A stretch of DNA of 64,000 nucleotides, taken from positions 14,394,484 through 14,458,483 of the forward strand of contig CM055066.1 in the NCBI GenBank assembly GCA_029204045.2, written 5' to 3'. How positions within the stretch are numbered: the first letter of the stretch is position 1; each line of letters opens with the position of its first letter. Below the pieces are notes generated by a model. The model had not been told where the DNA came from. It saw only the letters and a program-made list of their open reading frames with translations, and made no database searches. Positions 46,242 to 58,290 of this stretch are shown piece after piece. The position numbers were made by a program, and so were the translations under genes. Origin of the DNA: Tillandsia leiboldiana (taxonomy: Eukaryota; Streptophyta; Magnoliopsida; Poales; Bromeliaceae).

Positions 46242-47918
46242 ATCTCCCCCTTTGGCAATTTCGTGACAAAACCCAAAAATACATAAAAGCGCTCAAGTCA
46301 CTCATCTTAAACCAAAAAGTCGAAATTCAATGTTATCACCAAAACATTGATTTTCTTTGCGTGAAAGATCCAATAAATACAAAATTACATTTGAACCAAA
46401 CAGTCCTAGAACATACTCTATGACTTAGGACTTGGAGTCTTAAAGTGATGTAATTCCTGCAAAACAAAACTCCAAACAAAATCAAACGTTAGTCGTTAGA
46501 AATTAGAGTCCTACATTTGATTCGTCCTTTTGGTTCTTTTGTTTTTCGGCTCTTTCAGTCCTTTCTTTATCTCCCCCTATCATGAGCATCTCTAACATGT
46601 TCTCCATGTTCTCCATGTTCTCCCTGTTATGAGCATCTCTAACATGTTCTCCATGTTCTCCATGTTCTCCCTATTCTCCATGTTCTCCCCCTGTCTTGAG
46701 CATTTATGTTCTCCCCCTTTGTGATACGATCATTAATTTCTGTTCTCCCCCTTTTTGTCACAAATTGTCAAACAGTGAACATACTAGACAAAAGGAAATC
46801 ACTAACAGCATTAGTTCATAGAGAAAGAGAGATAAAAGCTCAGTTCCGGTATATAACAAAAATGCAGATTGCGTACCTGTACCAGAAAGCAAAAATCAAA
46901 TAATTTATTAAAACAAATCCAGATTTTGGAATCTTTTCAAATACCGATTTGTATTCCATCAAGAAATCAATTTAAGTGCTTTAAACAATGAATTCACACA
47001 GATGCCATTCAATCCAATTAATTTCACGAAATTAAAAAGATTTACTCCAAAATCATGAAAAATAAAGGTAAAACATTATAAACCGTTTTTCATGTTATAT
47101 TCATCAAACACAAGTCATCAAAAATAATCTTGAGATCCAAAGTCTATCAAGATGTAACAGATGTACAAAGATGACTTACAGAGATTTCCAAATGACATCA
47201 ATTTGATTTCTTACCCTTTCAAATGTGAGATAAGCACTAAAATACCTAAGGGTGGCTCTTTGAGCATCTTTTAACTATCCCACCTTATACCAACCAGGAG
47301 ATTGTTCAAAATAAGAGCTTTAAATTTAAATCTCCGAATGCTTCTACTAAACAAAATTTCATAAATATTTTTCAAGCATACATAACATGTGGTAGCTTCA
47401 CACACAGACCGGACGACCGGGGTGGCAGCTCTTTCCAACATGTGGTGGTAGTTTTCACACTCCTTTCGGATGTAACTCTTTCCACATCTTTTGCAAATCA
47501 TTTCATTACCCTTGTAAGAATGCAATCTCTTACGTGAAAGAATTAAATCCCAAATTTTAGTCTATCGGTTGTCTCACGTTTATCACAATGAATTCACACA
47601 ACCGAGATAGATTAAGCATCTAAAGATCACACATGATTTCTAAAATTTGATGCTTATAATATCAAAAACTCCTATAATGAAGTATCTTCAAGATTATGAT
47701 TATGGACTAAAGTTGATAATTTAAATAAAATTAAATTGGAGTGATTGAAAGTGGAAAACCCTTTTTATTCAATGCACTTGTTCGTTAAAATCCTTTCGTT
47801 TTTTTTTTAAAAAAAAAACAAAACATAAAAACGAAGAGCATTGAAAACATGTAATGCAGAGATTCAGAAAAATATGAAAGGAAAACCAATCAAAGCATTA
47901 CATACAGTCATAAGCTAT
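46242..47918 (-). other. S2 non-coding region with multiple polypurine tracts
   Basis: No gene is seen. On the minus strand GGGGGAGA runs occur at the LTR edge (46242-46252) and at about 46571, 46685, 46711 and 46745. Between them lies a GGAGAACATGGAGAACATG repeat (46590-46690) longer than in S1. Confidence 0.75.
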
Positions 47919-49878
47919 TTAGGACTTAAGACAAGGAAAGATATCACCTTTCCGAATCCAAAATTGTCGAATTCTGGGTTGTCTTGATTCATTGTGGTTG
48001 GGAGATGATAGCTTTGACTGTTGATCCACCTTAGGTCTTTGCCTCGTAGTGATCCACTTGTATGATTGATGATGTGGCTCGGACCTTTGGTGGGTTGAGT
48101 GAACTCCTTTGACTTGATGTGTCTTTTGATTCTGTTGAGTTCGCTCCGTAGATGAAGTTGCCAAAGAATTCTTCTTTCTTTTTTTCCGGCAATCCTTCAC
48201 CAAATGTCCTTCAAGTCCACATAAGTGACAAGTTCTTCCTTTCAATTTCATTGTGGAACTTGAAGCATGCACAGTTTGGTCCTTTTTGAATCCCAAACCA
48301 ACCTTGCTTGTTTGACCTAATCCGGACATACAATCTAGTTTCTTGGAACCGGTTGAAAGCCTTTGTATGTCGAATTTGAGTTCATGAACTTGCTTGGTCA
48401 AAACTTGGTTGGTGACATGAATCTCCTCAAACTGTTTTTCTAGAAAATCAATCTTATTAATATGGGTTAACGATCGTTTCCGATTGATTTATCTTTTCCT
48501 GGAGGATTTTATTATTATCCAATAAAAGCTCTCGTTCCTCCTCGAGATCATGAAGTTTGATCTTTAAAGCATGATTCTCGTCTTGATTCTCAAGTCGTTG
48601 CTTCCTCAACTTCTTGATATGCTTGGCCATCTTCTTAGATTTCGCAAGAAGTTGTTGATATGCCTCAACGAGTTCTTCTTCGTCCGACTCCCCCTCACTT
48701 GATGACTCTCCGTTGGATGTTGATGTTTCATGCAAAATCAAAGGAATAGAGTCAGTGATTAAAGATGATAAACAAACATTAGAAGAGGGAATTTGAGAAG
48801 CATGTAAGGCTACGACTTTTTCCTCTTTACTTGAGGTCGATTCATTAGAAGTAGAATCGTCCCAAGTTTTCACTTGCAAAGCCTTCTTTTTATATGATTT
48901 CGGAGAAGGACATTCCGTTGAAAAATGGTCGTAGCCTTTGCATCTATAGCATTGGATTTCCCCTTCGAAATCATCTTTTTCTTTTTCTTTAGAAGGTTTT
49001 GCAAAGCTTTTGAGGTTAGAGGATTTAGAACCCGATGATCCTTTAGAAGGTTTCGTGGATGAAGATCCATCGGTTCGATTCTTCCAAAATTTCTGACGAA
49101 ATTTCTTTGTGATCCGCGCCAATTGTTCTTCAAAATCGGCAAAAGAGATTTCATCATCGGAACTTGATTCGCTATCTTCTTCCTTTGTTGATTTGAATGC
49201 AATACCTGTAAGCTTAGAAGAAGACTTGGAAGAAACTTGATTAGTAGGAAAAGTCATTTCATAAGTTTGCAAAGCACCTACTAATTCCTCTACACTCATC
49301 TCATCCGGATGACTAACGGTTTCAATGGCGGTAACCTTTGCCCTAAACCGTTCCGGAAGAGTCCGAAGTATCTTTCTTACAATTTTCGACTCCGGGATCT
49401 TTTCTCCTAAATTAGCACATGTATTTATTACATCTTGAAGTCTAGTGTAATAATCTGTAAACAATTCATGCTCTTCCATATGAATAGAGTCAAATTGACT
49501 TGTAAGCATCTGGAGCTTTTGAATTTTTACAAGATTAGTACCCTCATGTGTAATTTTGAGAATATCCCAAATTTCCTTCGCGGTTTCACACGGGGAAATT
49601 CTTGTGAACTCAGTCGAGGAAAGAGAGTTAAAAAGAGCGTTCATACCTTTCCCATTGTAAGAAGATCTTTCGAGTTCCTCTTTGGACCATCTAGAGCGAG
49701 GTTTTGGGGTAGTAGAATTTCCTACTTCCTCAACAGGATGCACCCAACCGTATTCCACGGATTGCCATACCCGCTCATCAATTGCGATGAGAAAAGCTCT
49801 CATCCGCACTTTCCAATAAGCATAATTAGTCCCATCAAAAAGAGGAGGTCTATAAATATTACCACTTTCACCCATCAT
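47919..49878 (-). pseudogene. gag: S2 Gag, Sirevirus-like, one frameshift
   Basis: Starts at the ATG of MMGESGNIYRPP. The domain order is as in S1: copia Gag core, Ser/Glu-rich segment, zinc knuckle CYRCKGYDHFSTEC, charged coiled-coil-like region, then a second knuckle CHLCGLEGHLVKDC. It has no internal stops before residue 470, but lacks two bases near 48470 compared with S1, which shifts the frame just after QSETI. The C-terminal part continues at 48401-47919 with KDQTVHASSS and a basic tail. This copy keeps a segment (TSKVGLGF) that S1 lost. Confidence 0.87.
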
Positions 49879-49896
49879 GATAGATAAACCTAAAAC

Positions 49897-49910
49897 CCGC
49901 TCTGATACCA
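49897..49910 (-). other. Primer binding site of S2
   Basis: On the minus strand TGGTATCAGAGCGG starts two bases after the 5' LTR. S1 has G in place of the A at the seventh base. Confidence 0.8.
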
Positions 49911-49912
49911 AT

Positions 49913-51307
49913 TGTAGATTTTTAAAGGATCCACAAGGATCTAAATAGGTACTATCAAACAACTAGAGGGGGGGTGAATAGGTGTAATACTTATAAAATC
50001 AAATCTCAGTGCAAAATAAAAACCAATGCGGAAAATAAAAACAGCACACCAAGATATACGTGGAAACTCCAATCCAGGAGAAAAACCACGGGACCAACAC
50101 GCAATAACAATCCACTAAGAATAGAAGAATAACAAGGTGATTACCGACTCCACGGACTTAACCCCTCCTTCAGCTTCTTCGGACCTTGCGCTGACCGGTT
50201 GGATATCCACGCAATAACAATCCCTAAGAAAAGAAGAATAACAAGGTGATTACCGTCTCCACGGATTTAACCCCTCCTTCAATTTCTTGGACCTCGCGCT
50301 CCACCGATTTTGCACGTCCACTGCACACGTTCGAATCCACGAATGCCACTCGAATCCACGAGCACACGTTTCGAATCCGCGAAACGCCTTTAGCACACCG
50401 AATCCACGATGCCACGTCGAATCCACGAAGCAAACTCAGTCGATAAGAATATTGACTTCGATGGTGATCCTTCGCTTAGATTATCAATGAAGATCCATGG
50501 GAAAAATCTCTAAGCAAAGATTAGATCAATTCGACAAAAAACAGATCTTGGAAGAACCGTCGAATTGACCTAAAAGAGGCTATTAAGAAGAACAGTGAAA
50601 ATCTAGCCTCTAGGGTTGCTCTCAAGTGTTTAATTAAATTGATCGGCCGTAGCTCCCACGTTTTTGAGAAACCCTAAGTGTCTATTTATAGTTTAGAAAC
50701 CTTTGGAAAGAGATAAGAATCAAAAACTTACCTTATCTGGAAATTTTCAGGACGGCGATCCGGATCGGATTTACTGCGATCCGGATCGTCGTAGCGAGCT
50801 AGACAATTCCAGAAAAACAAGGGTTCGGGATCCGGATTGAAAAGCCCGATCCGGATCGTTCATGTATTCCAGCAAATACCCATGTTCGGGATCCGGATCG
50901 AAATGGCCATGATCCGGATTGGATTTGCCAATGAACAATCACCCTTCGGGATCCGGATTGGACTGTCTGATCCGGATCCTGAACATGACCCTTGTCCAGT
51001 TCTTGATTTTTATGCAATTAAAAATTCATCCAAGTGTTTCTACACTATAAGAAAGTATTCGGATCACCACAATTATTTAGTTAAACATACCTGATCCTCT
51101 TGAATACTTTTTTCTTGAGATTGATGTAACTGATCCACAATTCTTCAACTTCAATCTTCAAGACTCAAGACACTGAGTGTCAACTTGAGCTCTTGTTGAA
51201 TCTTCTCTAAGTCTTTGAATGCTGATTGACAATTTGATCCCTTTAAGACTCCGACTCAACTCACTGACTTGACTCACGAAATATGCCAACACCAAAATGC
51301 CGTAACA
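49913..51307 (-). repeat. S2 5' LTR (1395 bp)
   Basis: Same limits and length as 44847-46241. TATA box on the minus strand at 50682-50691 and palindrome cluster at 50757-50975. Confidence 0.9.
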
Positions 51308-51530
51308 GTACGCCCCACACGCAGTGGGCAGGTGCGTCCATAGTAGTCAGCAGTACGCCCCACGCGGAGTGGGTTGGTGCGTAGTACGCCCCACAGAGAG
51401 TGGGCAGGTGCGTAGACGCCCCACACGCAGTGGAGAGGTGCGTAGGATGCCCCACACGCAGTGGGCAGGTGCGTCCATAGTGGTCAGTAGGACGCCCCAC
51501 GTGGAGTGGGCAGGTGCGTTCCTAGACGAC
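51308..51530. repeat. Minisatellite in the G2 LTR that received S2
   Basis: Units of about 30-50 bp with ACGCCCCACxxxxAGTGG and CAGGTGCGT repeat about six times here. The array begins left of S2 at about 44811-44846. S2 entered inside the array, so the repeat is now split. Confidence 0.85.
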
Positions 51531-52196
51531 AGGCGCGGGCTCGACTGTGCCAGTTTTGGACAGTCATTGAGATTTGGGTTTTGAGAGCACCTTGTGTGCG
51601 AGTGTTGCTTAGCTTGTTCTTAGATGGTTTTCCTTTGAGCATTGATACTGAGGCATTTTAGCAGCAGAGAGTGTATGCATAGTATGTTTATGATAGAGTT
51701 TTCTTTTGAGCATTATGATTGGGACATGTTTTAGCTGTAGCTTTCCTTCAGCTTACCCGTTATTTATCTATCTATCTATCTGCATACCTATCTTTTGTGC
51801 CTCCAGTAGACTTAGTGGGCATACCGTGGATTTTAGGATGGTACCCACTGAGATCTGCCTTCTGCAGTAGATCTCACACCCGTTGCGGTGATAGGTTGAG
51901 GCAGCTGTTCCGGCTCGATTGGCGCGGAGACAGCAGATCGAGGTGAGGACGAGGCCGATTAGTTCCATACCAGCATCGAGAGTCTGAGGTAGATGTACCC
52001 GGTGTATTTTATGACTCCACTTTTGTACTGGACATTCTGAGAGACTTGTGAGGATTGTATTATTTTTTTTTTTAGCTTATCAGACTATGTATTGAGGACT
52101 TTCATTTATCCGGATGTTTAGTTGGTTTCTATAGCTATTAGTTCTTTTTTAGCTCTGATACTTGTTAGCTATAGATCTTTTGCAGGTTAGACGCTT

Positions 52197-52224
52197 CGTC
52201 TGTGCGGCAGTTTCCGCACAGACG
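52197..52224 (+). other. Perfect 11-bp stem-loop near the G2 LTR end
   Basis: CGTCTGTGCGG and CCGCACAGACG pair around a six-base loop, 50 bases before the LTR terminus. A smaller hairpin is found near the end of the chromovirus LTR at 19448-19467. A role in RNA processing or reverse transcription is possible but not shown. Confidence 0.6.
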
Positions 52225-52282
52225 GCGGATCTGTTGGCGCGCCCGGGTCGCAGTTTCGACCCCGGGGCGTGACAGATTTAGG

Positions 52283-52299
52283 TGGTATCAGAGCCTAGG
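52283..52299 (+). other. Primer binding site of G2
   Basis: TGGTATCAGAGCCTAGG complements the 3' end of initiator Met-tRNA. The primer site and following bases resemble those of LARD B. Confidence 0.8.
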
Positions 52300-53474
52300 A
52301 ATATAGGTCGTTGAGGACTTAGTGACCCTATGTCACGCCCCGGGGTCGAAACTGCGACCCGGGCCCGCCAAACAGATCCGCCACCTATGCCAACCTGCAT
52401 AGGCGAAGCGTCCTACCTGCAAGAAAAGTACTATAACTAAACAGATATCAGAGCTATAAATGAAAATCTGCTGTAACTAAAATCAATCACTGTACAACTG
52501 GAAATAAACAACACTGTCTGCCTCCCCAAAATAATAATAATACAATATCCTCGAGTACAAGCTCTAAACCCAACCGGGAGGTAACTCCAATATATATACA
52601 ACAGTGTACAGTCTCTCAATACAAAATATCCTCACTACAATAGTCTCTCAAAAGAGGAAAAAGAAACAGCTAATCTACTGATGATCTCCTCTGAAGGGTA
52701 CCGCTACTCTCCAACGCCGGGTAGGGATCTAGCTCGCGACTCCCTCGCCACGATCAACAACCACAGAGTCGGCAACACCCGCTAAGACTCTGCAAAACAA
52801 AGGAGAGGAGAGAAAAAGAGGGGGGAAACCCCCAAAGGGTGTGAGAACTACACCAAAAAGGGAGTTCTCAGTGGGTACCACCGCCAGACCCGACGGTCTG
52901 CCCACCAAGTCCTCAAGAGACAAAAACTGACCCAAGTCATAAGACTGAAATGAGTAAGCTGAAGACTCTCACAGCTACCCTGCCCCTAACTAAAGGCTAA
53001 AAGGGGAGAACCAAACAGTGGTATGCAACCACTAGCACATGAAGTGCACCATCGACCCAATCGAGCTGACTGCCACATCTGGTCCAGTCAAACCTGCATC
53101 CACCTACAACCACCTCCCGATGACGGGCAGGAATTACGTAGGGCGTCCAAACGGACTAGCTCGCTATCGAGTAGAGGATCATGCAGGCTATGGTCAAAAT
53201 CCACGCTCTCTCTCAGAACGGATAGAATCATGATGCTCAACCTCTCACACAGCGGTCAAAGTACTCGCAACAACACAGGACCACCGTCAACCAGACGGCT
53301 CTCAACAATACTAACACTGATCTAAACTCAACTACCAGTCTACACTCGGCCCCCAGGCACGAGTGTAACAATAAAAGTATTTGACCGAAATAAACTCAAT
53401 CGAATGAACCGGTATAAAACCCGGTGCTGCCTGCTCTATCAATCTCTCGAACTCAGTATCTCCACTGTCCAAAT

Positions 53475-53558
53475 GACCGGAACCCAACACGGTCTGACCG
53501 GCACCCGACACGGTCTGACCGGAACCCAACACGGTCTGACCGGAACCCAACACGGTCT
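53475..53558. repeat. 21-bp tandem repeat, four copies, in the LARD B LTR
   Basis: Units of the type GACCGGAACCCAACACGGTCT. The same array is at 61072-61155 in the other LTR. Confidence 0.88.
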
Positions 53559-55427
53559 GAAGCCTACTCCGGAGCGGCACTCGAGGGGAGCTACCCACAC
53601 GAGTAAAGCATCTCTGTCATCAACATCAACAGTATCTCGAAACAGCAGGACTTGATCATCAATCAGATCAAAGTGGGAAAACTCAACCACCAAGGAAAGA
53701 CCCGACCTCAATCGGATGCAACTGAACGATAAGTGGGAAACTCCATCCACTAAGTAAAACTGGTACCCAATCAGGTGCATAGAGAAACATCCGGTCAACC
53801 GCCCAATATCCGCGGTTGCCGCAAAGCCCCACAACTAAACCAACCTGTCCCAGACACGAAGTCCTGACTACCCTATCCAGACCCCCTGCTCGAACCCGAG
53901 CAACACTGACCACCTGACTAACAAGAAGGAGAAAGGAAAAGCATGGTTTCTCCTAAGTCAAGTTCCAATAAGTAGTGCAGCAGTAAAAGATGGCCTAACT
54001 ACATGACCATACAAGCATGCAATTGTCCTCAAGGAAATAAAAGGGGGTAAAGCATAATAATAGTTCCTTTAGGAATAAACAACATGCCGAAATCCCAAAA
54101 CTAGACCTGTCCACAATTCAGGGTTCATCAATAGAATGATCATAATAACTCCTCAGAGTACAAATCCGCACATAGCTACGAAATCCTGTCCCAAGCATAA
54201 TCCAACCACAAGAAAGGCTATGTGCTAACATGGCATGTTACATAATCTCATAGGGTAACATTATCCTAGGTAAGCTTACACTAGTCATCACATAGATGTC
54301 CAAGTCATGCAAGTCCTCAGTATATCTCATAAATACTATTCTTGCAATCATTTATACCAATATCATTAACCAGCTTACCTACTTACCAACATAACCCATG
54401 TACCCTACACATGCATGCATCAGTCATAGAGGGGTGACATCCCCACAAGTGGACTTATATTTGCCACAGCATAATCATTGCCTTAAACAATTACTGATAA
54501 TAAGCTTACCCACCTGAAGCGCTTAAACCAAGGCAAACCTGAAGTCGGTGAAGGGGGTAGACGCCCACGGTCCAAAATCTGCCAACATAACACCCTCGGT
54601 ACAAGTCGCGCACGCCTTGGCTCCAAACAACTGAAAGCACCCCTGGGCACAACAATAAGGCTCAACATTACACTTTTATTCCAAAATTAACCAAGTATAC
54701 ATAATCTGAAAATCAGTCCCAAAGCCGTGCTTATTTCACCTACTGCAAGTGCCCAGAAAAATCCAATAAAAATACCACGGTAATCCTCGCGTCGATACCT
54801 TCGAAACGAGTACCTACACGTCCAATTCCGAGCTTCCTACACTGAGAAACAATTCCGACAAGGGAACCACCCCGAATTAAACTACTCTCCAAAAACTGTA
54901 GCAATAACTACTGTTCACAGATATTCTTCACCTTCGAGAAATATTCAGAAAATTCCAAGAAAATTTGGGCATATTCCTCGTGATGTGTAGATGCAAATCG
55001 CCTCCTGAATCGCCCCAATCCGATGCCTGTGCGCGAAGATATCACCAAAACACCGCTCCGCTGTCCCAGAACTCCGCCCCAGAAAAGAGGTTACAAGATG
55101 ATCCGAAAAACCCATGAAAAGCTCGGAATGGGAAAAACCAGTAAACATGGGAAACATAGCCCTACCTGTCGTGAAGCCAACGGCGCAAGAATCACTGAAA
55201 AAGGTGCTCGGGGTAAGCCGGGGGAGTCCTCGCACCAAAACGCGACGAAGAAGACCACAAACGAACGAGCGTCGCGCCGCGCCGTAAAAATGGTAACCTC
55301 GGGATGCGTGCTGCTGAAAAATCTGGAACTCTGCAGATGGATCCGTCCCAGGGAGATGAAGAAAACTCGTGAAGGTGGCACTGTGAAAGGAGGGACAGGG
55401 AGAAAGTTCTCTTCCGTTGAACTCGGC

Positions 55428-55436
55428 CCTTTTATA
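55428..55436 (-). promoter_or_regulatory. TATA box of the LARD B 3' LTR
   Basis: On the minus strand TATAAAAGG follows the GC-rich block. The equivalent in the other LTR is at 63026-63034. It sets the direction of the ERSE-like modules as upstream. Confidence 0.6.
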
Positions 55437-55715
55437 CATTGCAGGAAACAAATCACTTAATACCCATTTAGTCCCAATTTCCGGGCGCTCCAGAATTCGG
55501 GCGGCTACAGTGTTGGGCCCGGCCCAACACTGTGCGCGCCCGAAAACGCCACAGGCCTCCACGTCGCCCCCCGCACAGGCAACAGCCGAAACCCCTGCCG
55601 CGTGGCCCACGCGGAGCTCGACACGTGGCGGCCCACGCGCGGGAACCCCGCGTCAACGCGCCCACGTGCGCCTGCGCCCGCCGCCTGCGCCCGCCTGCCG
55701 CGCACAGTTGACCAA

Positions 55716-55805
55716 CCAATAGGTGAATGCCACGTGTCATGCCTCTGCCTAGCGAACCCGGTGCACGAAATTATGTGGACCGAACCAATAGAAACCTGCC
55801 ACGTG
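55716..55805. promoter_or_regulatory. Two exact CCAAT-N9-CCACG modules with G-boxes (LARD B 3' LTR)
   Basis: CCAAT at 55716 and 55785 is followed after nine bases by CCACG, each continuing to CACGTGTC (CACGTG at 55731 and 55800). This is the ER stress response element consensus overlapping a G-box/ABRE-type core. Distance to the TATA box is about 280 and 350 bases upstream. More CACGTG boxes without a clear CCAAT lie at 55622, 55663 and 55889. Activity is inferred. Confidence 0.6.
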
Positions 55806-56443
55806 TCCAAGCCCGGTGCACCATAAACCATGAGCCATCCCGAATACTGCGTAGACCAACCGCCGTGAACCCACCTCTAGGATGATGCCACGTGTCCACC
55901 CCCGGTGCACCATGCGCCCCGCACTCTCCGTAGACCGCGCCCCGCGGACCGACCCACTCCTGAGCCGCCACGCGTCCAGCCCCCGGTGCACGCCTGCCGC
56001 GTGGACCGGGCGGCCCGCGCCTCCGTCCGCCGCGCTGCCTGCGGCCGCTCCGCCGCTGCCGCCGCCGCCGGAAACACTGTTCCGGCGTGAACAGTGTCCG
56101 GTGCTCAAAAATAACAAGTGGGTAGTCCGTTTTAACCGTTTTCGCGCGCTGAATCCGAATTTGATGTCCATTTCGCCAAATTCCAACTCCAAAATTTGCC
56201 GAAGGCATCCGGAAAGGTGTTCCTTGATCCAAACTTCGCGCTGAGTCCATATTTAATATCCACTTCGCGCGAAACCACTTCTAACGATCCGACGGAGTCC
56301 AATGATCACCCACGTGATCCATTTAACACACTGAGCCCAACACTAATGTCCAAATGGGGCACAAATCCCACCAACACGCCACATAGGCCCCCGGGAGCTG
56401 TAGATGAACCAGTAATCTCGACGTGGGGATCCAGGTCCTCACA

Positions 56444-56459
56444 TCCTCCCCCACTAAGA
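56444..56459 (-). other. Polypurine tract of LARD B
   Basis: Purine-rich GTGGGGGAGGA on the minus strand abuts the LTR. The gypsy end signature TTTCGAGGACGAAAC lies just inside it, at about 56463-56477. Confidence 0.75.
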
Positions 56460-57499
56460 AAAGTTTCGTCCTCGAAACTAGCTCAAATCCCCCAAGGGTC
56501 CCACATACCACGGGTAGGTATCCATCAATAACGCCTCCAGCTCCCGAAACATCACTCACTCCCCGTGATTACTTCCCATCAACAACAACAACAAGTATGG
56601 CATGGCCCGACATGCGATTTTCTCATCTCTCGAGCCAGAAATCGCAACGGGCGTCCCTCGCACTCCAACAATCACAGATCTCAGAAGGGGCAAGTCAATC
56701 ACGGGCGAGGGATCCAAAAGCAAAACACTCCTGAGCTGAGACGTAAAGCAACACAGAGGTTGCATCAAGAGTCGGGGGAAACGGAATAACCATCCGCGCA
56801 ACACGCACTAACCCACCTCCTGGTGTCAACTCAACCAGGATCACCCGAAGTATACCCACAGATTCATCTTATGAGGAAAAGGATCCAATAAGATGGGGTC
56901 TTCACTCGGTCACTTCCGATCCAAAATCACCCGAGTGGCCTACTCAACCACGAGCTACCCTCAAAAGGGATCCTCATGAGACACAATCTCAAGCCACGGT
57001 TGGACACTCAACAAGCCAATATAACTCCAACAGACCCACGGGTCGAAAGGATGCCCTGACGGGGACCAAACCGTCAGTGAACGGGACTGAAAACTAGCAA
57101 AAAGGCGATCATAATGCTGATGCTCAAACTCACGGCCAAAAATCCGAACCAGCAACGACAATCCGCATAAATCCCATTCAACATGCTGAAAGCTGTAATC
57201 TCCATCGGCACCGCATGGCGAATACTGTAAACTGAAGCTGAAATCCTGATCTATCACATGGTAAAGAACGGAAATGCTGAGTAATCAACACCGATAGCCA
57301 AGCAGGCATGGCCTACGCCCAGGTATAACAATCCAAGCTGGAAATAAAGGACATACTGAAAGGCTCCACTGTGGAATCCAAGCTGCCTGCAAAACAGCGG
57401 TTCATCCTGCCACAACACTCATAGGGTTGGACTAATGAAGTGTGGACCAAAGATCCACCCACGGTAACTCTACCGCCACAATGGGAGGCATCACTAAAA

Positions 57500-58290
57500 C
57501 ACACAATTCCATCTCCCAACACAGGAAACACTAGCATTGGCGCTAATACCAGTCACGTTATCCATTGGCCATGCTCTCTCGGCACTGCCAAGTCTAGAAG
57601 CTCCTCACCTCAAGAATGAAAGTTGGTCTCAGTCAACTTGAATAACATCCACTTGGTCGGGTTCCACCGCCGTCCCTACGGCCCGAACAAAGCGACCCAA
57701 GAAGGTATGCTTCTGCAGCTACAACTCGTACCTCAATAACTTGGCATACCGCTTCATCCACACGGGCATGGTAGCACATCCACAAAGTGCTCCTCGTGCT
57801 CCAAGTCGCTCTGGGAGTAAATCAAAATATATCCTCGGGAAACACCACTCCCAGTCCGTCCAAGTACAACTGGGACATACGATTCCTCAGATCTTGAAGT
57901 CAACAGGGCCTTCGCCATTCCATTGGGCCTCGCTATAAACCCATAATGCCCCTACCGTGTCCTGAACGCCATCTAGGCGAAGTCCTCAACTATCTACTTC
58001 CAAGTAGGTACTCGCATCATACACTAACAGCCTGAGTATAACTCCATCATAAGGTCCTAGATACCATAAAAGGACCCTCACATCATGTATTAATGACGTG
58101 GCATCACCGCTGCATACCCACGGCGTGGCACTAGGTCAAACAGACCCCTCGATCCATCGGACCATGCAACAGTGCCATCGGGTCTCTCTCAGCTCTACCG
58201 GCGATATCCAATGAGGTGCTGTCCAGGGTGGCGCGGTTCCCGAACCACGTCAAACACAATCTCTATCTCCCTAACCGGCGGCATTACCAA
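57500..58290 (-). pseudogene. Degenerate gypsy reverse transcriptase traces in LARD B
   Basis: Minus-strand fragments in order are VREIEIVFDVV (pre-RT, near 58260), FRTR-stop-GHYGF (near 57960, like FRTRYGHYEF) and ILIYSQSDLEHEEHF (near 57800, after the catalytic DD). All are interrupted by stops and frame changes. The order is that of a chromovirus RT, so the interior is a decayed pol. The remaining interior (56460-57500 and 58290-59900) holds no recognisable gene. Weak Gag-like traces may lie near 59400-59560. Confidence 0.6.

Larger units (their letters stand above)
44847..51307 (-). mobile_element. S2: gag-only Sirevirus-like copia element, minus strand
   Basis: The element is 6461 bp with identical-length LTRs of 1395 bp and the 5-bp duplication GTACG at 44842-44846 and 51308-51312. 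Its organisation matches S1: primer site, gag, a long non-coding part with multiple polypurine tracts, and no pol. I count about 11 LTR differences by eye, fewer than in S1. Its LTR has one copy of the 145-bp unit that S1 carries twice. Confidence 0.9.
42041..52274 (+). repeat. G2 5' LTR (about 3.77 kb), interrupted by S2
   Basis: After removal of S2 and one target copy (44847-51312) about 3768 bp remain. It contains a 159-bp tandem repeat, a GC-rich block with GGGCGCCGCGCG motifs (about 43195-43400), a TATA box at 43501, a 30-bp minisatellite that hosts S2, an ATCT microsatellite near 51770, and a stem-loop at 52197-52224. No gene is supported in it. Confidence 0.75.
42041..52330 (+). mobile_element. 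G2: plus-strand Ty3/gypsy element, only 5' LTR and primer site visible
   Basis: G2 begins TGTAGAGTACC inside the copia 3' LTR and shows an LTR, a Met-tRNA primer site and 31 further bases before LARD B interrupts it. The gypsy assignment rests on the LTR end GTCGCAGTTTCGACCCC and the leader, both very like the LARDs, and not on coding sequence. CTAAC before the start may be the target duplication, but its partner is outside the window. Confidence 0.7.
52331..56443 (-). repeat. LARD B 3' LTR (4113 bp)
   Basis: Minus-strand LTR from TGTGAGGACC (56443) to GGGGCGTGACA (52331). It contains a 21-bp tandem repeat, a TATA box at 55428-55436 and a GC-rich upstream block with CACGTG boxes. Open frames inside it recur in the second LTR only because the LTRs are copies, and none resembles a known protein. 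Confidence 0.88.

Noticed and set aside
52283..52299. tRNA gene fragments at the TGGTATCAGAGC sites
   Set aside because: They are primer binding sites directly after LTR ends, with no tRNA cloverleaf around them.
55023..55460. Open frame conserved between 55023-55460 and 62603-63058
   Set aside because: The conservation is LTR duplication, and the indels and substitutions show no codon bias.
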